A stretch of DNA of 64,000 bases from NCBI GenBank assembly GCA_943735955.1, contig OX030956.1:559501-623500 (forward strand), written 5' to 3'. Made by a program: the position numbers and the translations under genes. Shown here piece by piece: positions 26,501 to 38,500 of this stretch; the first letter of the stretch is position 1; every line of letters begins with the position of its first letter. Under the pieces are notes generated by a model, which saw nothing but the letters and a program-made list of their open reading frames with translations, was not told where the DNA came from and did no database searches. The stretch comes from Piscicola geometra. Taxonomy: Eukaryota > Annelida > Clitellata > Hirudinida > Piscicolidae.

Positions 26501-29500
26501 AATGTTAGTTTTGCTTAACAAATAACGTGTAACAACTGCATCAGTGGTATAACGGTAGCATAGTTGCCTTCCAAGCAATTGATCCGGGTTCGACTCCCGG
26601 CTGATGCACTTTTTGCGTTGTTTAGAGTTTTTTCCGAGAAAAAGGGCGTTCAATATCATAGGCTAAAATTAAATTATATAACGCCCCTTTTTTCTGTTCC
26701 AATTAAATTCACATGCAGTTTAAGCACCTTAAAAAATTAAAACATTAAAAAAATTTAAAATATAAACAGAATGGAAACATGATTTTACAATCAATTTCGA
26801 TACCCTAAGCCTTAGAGCCAATGGCCTCTAAATTAACAAAATTTTAGAAGAAAAAAAATTAAAGATTGAAATGAAGCTTTTTTTTCTCATCATGGCGAGG
26901 AGACGTCATACGATCAATGAAGGTTTAATTTAAATCCTCAATCATTCCAAAACCATCAAGGATCCATGAAAAAGAACTCAAACTCGTAACTTTGGAGCTC
27001 TATGGGACACTTCCAAGTATCAGGATAAGCGCCTATGCGGCACATCCATACTAGAAGTCGGACCGGGTACCCGATCTGACCAGATACCCGCGGGTACCTG
27101 CGGGACTCCGGCGGGAACAGGAATGAAAATTAATTTCGGAACGGGAAAAGTCGGGAACCCGGAATAGGTTTTCGGGACGGGAACGGGAACGGGTATCAAC
27201 ATTCAAATCGAGAACGGGAAAAAACGGGAACGGGAATCAACTTTTAAATCAGGAACGGTTAAAACGGGGATAACAATTATCGGGATTGGATTTTTTAACA
27301 ATGATTTTTCAGCAAACTCCTAAGTATGGAAATCTTTATTTCATCGATACTTCGTACTTAAAATAAGTATTAAATGCAATGGAAATGTATAACGAAGCCA
27401 CCATTGCCAATGTTGAAATCTCCAACACTACATTTGAAGTTGTTATGGTGAGTCCAAAGAATAGGGAGATTAGAACAAATGGGTAATGAAGAAAACTTTT
27501 CAGATGAAATCAAAATGGTCAGTTATATTATTTTTATTTTATAAATTAATACTTTGAATTTGAATGATTAATTTTCAAATGATTGCTCAGTTGATCATTT
27601 CGACAAAAGAAAAGATGCCATTGATCTTATTCTTATGGCAGCGTGTCTGTTGCATCCCCAGTATAAAAGAATAATAAGAAAAAAGTTTGGGATAGAAAAG
27701 AAATAAATACCAAGACTTTCGTTAGAGAAAATATAATTATATTTTGTACAGCCAGACCAAGGGGCAGTGCCGTTGAGAAAAAAAACAAATGATGGTCATT
27801 TAGACATATTATCTTTGTTTTTATAACGTAAAAATTATAATAAAATTATTATATTATCAAATTATACAAAATATTTTATATTTGCAGCTGTGGAGAATAA
27901 GAATGTCATCAAAAAACATATTTCTAACATTATTGAAGAATTAATAATAATGAACGAAATAAAAAATTCAGAAGAGGATGAATTGTAAAAATATTCACAA
28001 TTACGTCCCAAAAAAATTGAGGATTATAAAGATGTTTTATTTTATTGGAGTAAAATGAGCAATTTTCCAATACTATAAGAAGTAGCCAAAATTTTGTCGA
28101 GTATACCTGCAAGTTCTATTCCCTGTGAACGGAATTTTTCAATATGTGGTCGTTCAACTTCAGACCCAAAATCATTTAATTTGAAAGCTAAAACTCTTGA
28201 CAGTTTAACCCGTGTGAAAAGACTTGATTGGATTACTCAAAAATAATTAATAACTTCAATACTTTCATTTCAATAAATATTTGAAATTTAAATCGTGTTT
28301 TTTTTATTTAATTAAAAGAAATATTCTTTCAAATAGTAAGTTTTAGGAAAAGTTAGAACTAGCAAGTTTGGGATCCGTGAAAACGGCAGCGAAAATGAAT
28401 AAAAAAACAAAAAAGTTTCGGGAATGGGTCGGGACCGGGAATCGAGTTGCGGGAACGGGACGGGACGGGAATCAAAATTCTGATGTCCCATCGGGAACGG
28501 GACGGGACGGGAAAACTAATTTCGGGAACGGGACGGGACGGGAATCAAAATTCTGATGTCCCATCGGGAACGGGACGGGACGGGAAAACAAATTTCGGGA
28601 GCGGGACGGGAATCAAAATACTGATGTCTCATCGGGAACGGGACGGGACGGGAAAACAAATTTCGGGAACGGGACGGGACCGGGAATAAAAAATCGTCCA
28701 TGTCCGACCTCTAATCCATACACACAGATCTAAAAGTTTCATTTATAAATATTTTATTTTCCAGAAGAAAACTTTGATAAATTTAAATTAATGAAAATAA
28801 TTAAGTAATAATTATTGAATAACTAAATTTTAATCATTCAGACTTTTTCCTCCATTACTTTCTTCTATAAATAAATTGCAAACAACATTTTTGTTATCTG
28901 CATCAGTGGTATAACGGTAGTATAGTTGCCTTCCAAGCAATTGATCCGGGTTCGACTCCCGGCTGATGCACTTTTTTCCAGATATTGAAATCATTTTATT
29001 GTTTATTTCATTCTATGAAAAACCCTTAAAGAAGCTCGATCAATTATATACGTTTTTAGAAAAAAATACTACATCTTATTAGATCTATTTAATTCAAACT
29101 TTTTATTCAAGTTTTACAAAGGTCTATCTACTTTAATTTATATTCAATAAATGATTCTTTAAATTTTAGAACTTCTTAAAATATTTAAATAAACAGTATA
29201 CAAATCTTCATGAACCGCAACCTCGATGGAATTTCTTGAAAGGATTCGAAAAGGGGTGTTATTGGTGAGAGGGCAAACGCTCTACCTCTGTGCCACTCGT
29301 CGTCATTCGAAAATTCTCCAAAATGACCATAAACAAGAGTTATTTCGATGCTAAGTGCACTGACGTCTTATTATCCATTCTCTTTTCTAATTCTAAACCA
29401 TAAGATTGCGCTCTTGAATTTGAAGAAAGAGCGCTATAGAAATCTATTTGATTGATTGATTGATTGATATTTTACAATACTTTGAGTATTTAAATCTTGT

Positions 29501-32500
29501 TATAACAAGATTGTAATATGTTAACAAGTAACCTGTAACATCTGCATCAGTGGTATAACGGTAGCATAGTTGCCTTCCAAGCAATTGATCCGGGTTCGAC
29601 TCCCGGCTGATGCACTTTTTTCAAAATTTTGAGATGATAAAGTTTTTTTTCCCATTTTCGGAAAGCAACAAAATTTAAAAAACATTACTATTGAACTTCT
29701 TTAGAGCTATTTTATAAGGGCGCATGATAAAGAGTACAAACTTTGTACTACAAAGGGCTCTTTTCGGTCACAGAGCTCTATTCGGTCACAGGGCTCTTTT
29801 CGGTCACTGGGCAAACGCCACTAACCCAAGCCTCTTTTTTGTTTCTCAGATTTCTCCAAGTGGCCAGTATAATGACGCCTCACTAACATGTCTGACCCAT
29901 TTTCGTGACCTAAGATTCCCACTTTATTTACAATACATAAAGATTTTAAATCCGGTTATAACATAATTGTAACAAAGAATATGTATAACTGCATCAGTGG
30001 TATAACGGTAGCATAGTTGCCTTCCAAGCAATTGATCCGGGTTCGACTCCCGGCTGATGCACGTTTTGTTGTCATTTCTATATTTCAAAAGTTTTGAATG
30101 ACTTTACATATAACTCTGAATCTATTTTTACTTGAGAACGATCTTCAATGGCTCATATCATTTATAAAGAATGTATACTCAACCTCAGTGAAGCCCCCAG
30201 GGTTGAACTACTCAAATCATACAACTTGAAGTTCAAATTCTCAAAAATAAAAATCATGAAATAGTTGATGCCCTTGGTCTTCCTCCTGCAAGATCCGTTT
30301 ACAACGTTTAGTTAGCCATGAGACGTTTTCAATCTTTATGCAGAACTCACATTAATTTCCCATCAGCGCCCTGCTCAATAAAACACAACTAGGAAAATTT
30401 TAATGTTTTTTGCATTAAAATTTTTTCTTAAAGCGCAGTTTGTAGAAACGAAAATAGAAACTCTTAGAAACATGGTCGAAAATTCCGTCAGAAAATTGCC
30501 TTCAGAGACAAATAGATGCTTGTAACGAGGCAAAGCTTCCCTCTCAAGAACATGAACTCTAGAATGTTGAAAAAGTATGTCTTTTAAACTTTTAAAACGC
30601 TCATGTCCAAAAGCAATGAACTTCTAAAGGCAAGAAAGACAACAGTTATTTTTCTTAAAAAATAAAAATTAAAGATTATTTAAAATAATTTGAAGCCAGT
30701 ATAATAATTTATAATATAGTCTATCTTGAACATTGAAGTAGTAACGTTCTGCAAAAAAGTGTTTTTCAAATTCGCTTTCTTAGTAATTTCAAAAATCATT
30801 AAAATATTGAAAATAAAAGTAATAATAATCCTTCAAAGTAGCTTAATTAGAAGGACGACTTTCATAAATTCTTTAAGGCTTCTTGTTCATGTCAAGAATT
30901 CGCTTACACACTCCTCATAATTATTTGTTTAAACTTTAGTTTTTAGAGAAAAAGTATTCATATGAGAATTTTTGATTCAAATAATTTATTTTCATTATTA
31001 TTCATCTTAATATAACATAAAATTAATCAAAATTATCTCATTTTATTTATCTCAATAATTTCCCCCCATAAAACTTCCCACTATGCAAACACCACATTAT
31101 CTTAGCATTACCTCCTTGTCATTACCTCCCCTCCCCCATAAACTAATAAAGTTGTTTAGGCGCTAACGAAGTCATTTCCCGCCATTACGCAGACGAGCCA
31201 ACACAGGTCGGCCTCGGCATCTACGTCACCACCTTCTACTCCATCAGTGAACAGACGATGGTACTTGAGAGATGCGTTGAAAATACTGTTTTGTCGCTGT
31301 TTGTTTGTGTTTTATAGTTAATGCTGTTGATTTAATGGAATTTATTTTAGTTTGTTTACATTTATTTTAGTTTGTTTACATTTATTTTAGTTTGTTTACA
31401 TTTATTTTATTTTGTTTACATTTATTTTAGTTTTTTAACATTTATTTTAGTTTGTTTACATTTATTTTACTTTTTTTACATTTTTTTTAGTTTTTTTACA
31501 TTTATTTAAGTTTTTTTTACATTTTTTTAAGTTTGTTTACATTTTTTTAGTTATCCCTTATTTATTTTCATTCAACTAATAAAAACATGTAATAAATCTT
31601 TAATATTAATTTTACTTTTTAAAAACCCTTTTTTATTTACGGAAAAGTATTTGTTTTCGAGCTCAATTCGGCAATTAAAGCCATTTTACGCGGAGAGAGG
31701 AATTCTTTGGCGTGTGTGAATCTTCATTTTAGAGGTTTCCTGTCATTAATCTTCATCAACGTTGATTTCATTGCAATTTGTACATCTTTTTGGAATCTCA
31801 AAATTCGTTGACATTCTTTCCTCGCTACACTACTTTGGTTTGATTCCTGTCAAAGCGAAAAGTTTCATTTTTCAAACTTTAAAATTGTGTGTCAAAAGAC
31901 TTTTTAAATTTTGAATTATTGACGTTTCACTGTTTCTGGAACACCATTTCACACTTTCATTCTTCTTAGTCCTTGTTTGTCAATTTTCAACTCTAATTAG
32001 TTTTAATATTTAAAAATAAAATTTCATAATTCTTCCACCCTATCCCGAATAAAGTTTTCTCCAATCGAATAAAGGTTTTTAACTTTGATTTGTTTCCAAA
32101 CGCTGGAAAGAAGTGGTCATAGGGAAGCCATAATATGTGACGTAGGAGAGTTATGTTCCATAAAGATGCCGAAGAAAGAGCCGAAGGATGCTTTGATGTG
32201 CAGCAGCTTTATGGTTATTAGTCCCAATCAAAGAACATGCCCATGTCGGTTGCACCTCCTCCGAACAACTTCTATCGAAATGAAATTGTAATTATAGACA
32301 ATTGCTGAAGAGAATGTTGGAAACATATTTTAGGAAATGATTATTATTAACTACCTACGATAGGAATAAAATATCTCAAATCGATGAGAGAGAGAGACAT
32401 TAATCATAGAATGTCGGCCATTCTTTCCCAGAGGCCTCGAGAAAGCAAGTCATGAACCACTTACAAATGGAAAAAGAATGAGTTGAAGTTTTATTATACT

Positions 32501-35500
32501 TTGCCAAAATTCCCAGCTCTTCAAGATTATTTAGAAAGTACTTCTCGTTCTTTTTAAAAAGTTACTTTTGAAATCTTTTGGAAGCGGTGCCAAAACATTT
32601 TTTGAAGATTTAGCAAACATTTTATTTGGTGTTCCGGCACTTCAGAAACTGCACAATTTGTCTTTTCAGTAGCATAAAACTTTTAAAAAATATTTTTTTT
32701 AATAGTTTTTAAAGTCTTTCTCAAAGCTGAGCACGCACAGTCGCATGATTCAGCGATTCAATGCAACAGAAAAACGTAATATGTGCGTTAATAATTGACT
32801 AAGAGTACAGACTTTCCATAAAAGTTTGTTTCTTTTTTGAAAAAGAACAATTTAGTAAAAACTGAAATATCCAGGGTCACGTACTCGAAGGCAAAAACAA
32901 CAAACAGAACTCGTAAAATACTTTTTCTAAAAACCACAACAAAAGATCCACATCATCTTAAACACCGTCTCCAACACAGACTACTCCACCATCTTAATCT
33001 ACCACCACTTCCTGCAAACACCTCCCTCCACCTCACCAACAGGACTATTCTGTCAGCATGTACCTGCGGCAGGTGTGGATGGACGGCAGGTTGGCGTACA
33101 AACCAGGCGAGGGCCGCAAGAACGAAACGAGACTGGGCGTCGGCAGCTGGGACACTCTCTGGGTGCCTGACACCTTCCTGCGCAACGAGAAGAGGGCCTC
33201 CTTCCACGACGTTACACGCCACAACCGCCTCTTGAGGCTCGACTACAAAGGGGGCTTGTGGTACGTCATCAGGTAACTCCGATTCATACTGCTGCTTTTT
33301 GAAGATTTTCAGGTCTTTTTGCTCATTTGATACTACTGGTTGTACTGTTAATTATATTGTATTTTATACTTCAACTTATGTGAACTTGTTGTTGAAGTTT
33401 CTTTACGGATTTTTCGTTCCAGCAATCTTTGTTTCAGTGCTTTGCCACGTAATAAAGTGAAAGCTTTCAGGCATGTAGACAATCTACATTGTTGACTATA
33501 GTTCTAATGAAAAAATTTCTAAAAGAATAAAAAATACGAGATCATTTCATTAAAAAGCTAATATATTCAAAACTTGTGTCACAACATGAATTTCAAAGTC
33601 TTTTAAAACACCGTTATAGACATCCTTGGAGAATTTATGACTTTGACAACGCACAAATGTTTTGAAAAACACAAATAAAATATTTCCAAATGACTTTATT
33701 AAATCATAAAACATACTTACTCGCCAACTATATTGCCTGAATGAGGGTCGTGGAACGGCGAAGAAAGTTACTTTGGCACCAGGCGACATCATGTGACATG
33801 TAATTCAATCTTCAGTCACGTAGCCCAAATAAATCCCGCATCTTTTTGGATCCAGTGACTCAAACTATTTCAGTGAATTGTATTTTATAGTTATTTAAAA
33901 ATAATTATATAAAAAAAACAAAAAAGTTTATTGAAATGAAATTCAATTTGAACTGCACTCAAACTCTTCGGACTCAAAAAAGTTTTCGTGAATTTTCTTC
34001 AATTTAAAAAGCAAAAGTTTCAAAATGACAATGCATTTGACATTTCTCAAGTTCAAAATCTCTGCATCAGCATCCCATCATCACCATCTCTCCCCCACCA
34101 TCATCACCATCCCTCCACCACCATCCCTCCACCACCATCACCACCATCCCTCCACCACCATCACCACCATCCCTCCACCACCACCATCAGCATCCCATCA
34201 TCACCATCCCTCCACCACCATCACCACCATCCCTCCACCACCATCACCACCATCCCTCCACCACCATCACCACCATCCCTCCACCACCATCACCACCATC
34301 CCTCTACCACCATCATCAGCATCCCATCATCACCATCCCTCCACCACCATCATCAGCATCCCATCACCACCATCCCTCCACCATCACCACCATCCCTCCA
34401 CCACCATCACCAGGATCCCATCATCACCATCCCTCCACCACCATCACCACCATCCCTCCACCACCATCACCACCATCCCTCCACCACCATCATCAGCATC
34501 CCATCATCACCATCCCTCCACCACCATCACCACCATCCCTCCACCACCATCACCACCATCCCTCCACCACCATCACCACCATCCCTCCACCACCACCATC
34601 AGCATCCCATCATCACCATCCTTCCACCACCATCACCACCATCCCTCCACCACCATCACCACCATCCCATCACCACCATCCCTCCACCACCATCACCACC
34701 ATCCCTCCACCACCATCACCACCATCCCTCCACCACCACCATCAGCATCCCATCATCACCATCCCTCCACCACCATCACCACCATCCCTCCACCACCATC
34801 ACCACCATCCCTCCACCACCATCACCACCATCCCTCCACCACCATCACCACCATCCCTCTACCACCATCATCAGCATCCCATCATCACCATCCCTCCACC
34901 ACCATCATCAGCATCCCATCACCACCATCCCTCCACCATCACCACCATCCCTCCACCACCATCACCAGGATCCCATCATCACCATCCCTCCACCACCATC
35001 ACCACCATCCCTCCACCACCATCACCACCATCCCTCCACCACCATCATCAGCATCCCATCATCACCATCCCTCCACCACCATCACCACCATCCCTCCACC
35101 ACCATCACCACCATCCCTCCACCACCATCACCACCATCCCTCCACCACCACCATCAGCATCCCATCATCACCATCCTTCCACCACCATCACCACCATCCC
35201 TCCACCACCATCACCACCATCCCATCACCACCATCCCTCCACCACCATCACCACCATCCCTCCACCACCATCACCACCATCCTTCCACCACCATCACCAC
35301 CATCCCTCCACCACCATCACCACCATCCCTCCACCACCATCATCAGCATCCCATCATCACCATCCCTCCACCACCATCACCACCATTCCTCCACCACCAT
35401 CACCACCATCCCTCCACCACCATCACCACCATCCCTCCACCACCATCACCACCATCCCTCCACCACCATCACCACCATCCCTCCACCACCATCACCACCA

Positions 35501-38500
35501 TCCCTCCACCACCATCCCTCCACCACCATCACCACCATCCCTCCACCACCATCACCACCATCCCTCCACCACCATCACCACCATCCCTCCACCACCATCA
35601 CCACCATCCCTCCACCACCATCACCACCATCCCTCCACTACCATCATCAGCATCCCATCATCACCATCCCTCCACCACCATCACCACCATCCCTCCACCA
35701 CCATCACCACCATCCCTCCACCACCATCACCACCATCCCTCCACCACCATCACCACCATCCCTCCACCACCATCACCACCATCCCTCCACCACCATCACC
35801 ACCATCCCTCCACCACCATCACCACCATCCCTCCACCACCATCACCACCATCCCTCCACCACCATCACCACCATCCCTCCACCACCATCACCACCATCCC
35901 TCCACCACCATCATCAGCATCCCATCATCACCATCCCTCCACCACCATCACCACCATCCCTCCACCACCATCACCACCATCCCTCCACCACCATCACCAC
36001 CATCCCTCCACCACCATCACCACCATCCCTCCACCACCATCATCACCATCCCTCCACCACCATCACCACCATCCCTCCACCACCATCACCAGCATCCCAT
36101 CATCACCATCCCTCCACCACCATCACCACCATCCCTCCACCACCATCACCAGGGTTACAGCGACGTTGTCCTGTCCCATGAAACTGCATGAGTACCCAAT
36201 GGACACCCAGGTGTGCCCGATGCTGTTCGAGAGTTGTGAGTGATGGTGGGTGTGGATTGATCGGGTAGTGGTGGGTGGGTTGTGGGCGCTCTTGAAATTA
36301 TGAAATAGCGCTATATATATTTATTTATTTTACTGATTGATTGGTTGATTGATGGGTTGGTTGCTTTTGGTTAGTATTTAATAAGTTTTTCTTTGGTTTT
36401 TGTCAATTTGAAAAAATATAATATTTTAGTTGAAATGTATAAAATAGTTTTTGATAAAATTAAAGTTATCTGTTTGAGACTTTTTCCCAAAAAATGTAAT
36501 ATGTAGCTGTTTTAGCGGCCACAATTCAAATTTCAAAGCCATTCAGAATTCATGAAGAAGCGTAAATAATTTTTACAAAAAGACAAAAATATTCAAAAAT
36601 TTTGATTAACTTTTTCGAGAATTATAAATAGTTTTATTTATATATCTTTTAATTCATCTTTTAACAAATGTTTTTTCATATATTTTTAGCCATGACAGAA
36701 CGATTAAGTTTCGCAATGGTCATTATGAAAAAAATGTAAAATTAAATTAGTTTAAATTTATTTAGAAACTACGAAGTTTCGGAAGCAAGAGTGCAATCGA
36801 TTTTCAAGCGTCAACATCATCATCAGCTCTGCCATCAAGCCGGCCTCAAAGCTTTAATCCTCATCCCTCCTACCACCATCACTATAATCATAATCTCGTC
36901 ATCACTATCACCACCTCAATACTATCATTATCATAACCTCACATTCCCCTGAATGCGTCGTTTGATTTACATGCACCCACATCATCAGCGAGTATCCTCT
37001 TATTGAACCGCCATAAAGCGCCTCTTACAACGTGCCCTCAATAAGCTCCCAGAGCATTAAACATCCTCAATATATCAGCGTGTCTGCTGAGTTATTTAAA
37101 AAAAATATTCTTTATTAATCATTTAAAAGACTAAATAGTAAATGATAATATTTCATGAAACGCACCGAGTTTTAGAGAAAATTGATCGAGCAGCTCAGTT
37201 CGAGTTCGTTTTTTTAGTCTCGAGAAATGTTTGCACATCGATGAACAGCATTGTGTGAACAGCCTTGTTCTCTGATTATGTTCTTCGCCACGATTAACAG
37301 GTCTTTAAACAAAACAAATGAGTTTTATAATAGAGCTTGCAAAACAAACTACCAATGACACGAAATAACCGAAAAAACAGTGGTAAAGAATTAAAACACA
37401 AAAACGGAAATATGCACACAAAAGACCAATTACACAAACACACAATGTGCTTCACAAATACCCTCAAAATGAGCATCACAAAGACAAGCAAGCACACACG
37501 CCGAACTTCACTCCCCAGTCGGATACACTATGGACAACATATACTTTGTGTGGACAAAAAGTCCAGTGGAAATAGAGAAGAACGTGCAGCTTCCACAGTT
37601 CAAACTGCAGTCTTTTTTCCTGTACGACTGTGTACAGAACTATACAGCAGGTGAACTTATCTTTTTTATATACAATAATCATCTGTTTGCTCTATTGATT
37701 CAATTATCTTGTTCTTATTTCTTCAAGTTTTTTTTTGCTTCTTAAAACTTTTAATAAACATTGCAGATTAAAAATAGATGCATCTTTTTATTTTTGAAAA
37801 GACTGAAAAAGAAAACTTTATTTTTCTCTTGACACATCTCAACACCACACTTCTGCCTCTTTGCATCATTCATCTTTGCTTAAATATTCCCGTAAGGTCA
37901 TTTAATCTTGATTAGGACTCGATATGCCCTGCGCAGCTCTTTAAAAGTAATTACTGAAATCATTAGCTGCCGGACAGTCATCTATTGCTAATGCTGGCAA
38001 ATCAAAAGAAAGCGCTAGAATAATGGACCACTAATTGGCTGAGAGCCTGTTAAATAAGCATTATCTCGACCCTTCAAAAGAATATTTTTTTACAAAAGTT
38101 ATCTTAGAATAGTTTTAATTAAAAAAAATTTTTAAGCATGAGCTTAAATTTATAGCGGTAACTTTTTTCAAATAATTAAAATAATTCATTAAAAATTGCA
38201 AAACTTTTAAAAAACCATATCATGAACAAGATCAAAAAAACAAAAGACTCTGTTTTCGAAACAAAACAGGAGCTTTTCCATGCTTGGAAATAAAGTTTCT
38301 GCTTCGAAGAGACTTCGGCTACTTCTTCATTCAGATCTACGTGCCTAGCATGCTGGTGGTGATCCTGTCTTGGGTCTCTTTCTGGCTGAACATCGAGGCC
38401 TCACCTGCCAGAGTCTCCATCGGCCTGCTCACCGTCCTCACCATCACCACGCAGAACTCGGGCATCAACGCCTCGTTACCGCGCGTGTCGTACATAAAGG

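Noticed and set aside
28368..28701. Gly-Thr-Gly-Arg-Asp repeat protein on the plus strand
   Set aside because: It lies within the subterminal array of the hAT element; the peptide is a by-product of GGGACGGGAC repeats.
34075..36152. CRISPR-like array
   Set aside because: The units are directly adjacent low-complexity repeats without unique spacers, in animal DNA with introns; it is a minisatellite.
33988..36243. Two overlapping ORFs of over 700 codons rich in His, Pro and Ser
   Set aside because: They are translations of the CCATCCCTCCACCACCATCA minisatellite, open in two frames simply because the unit has no stop. The channel exon is joined to the right-hand end by splicing.
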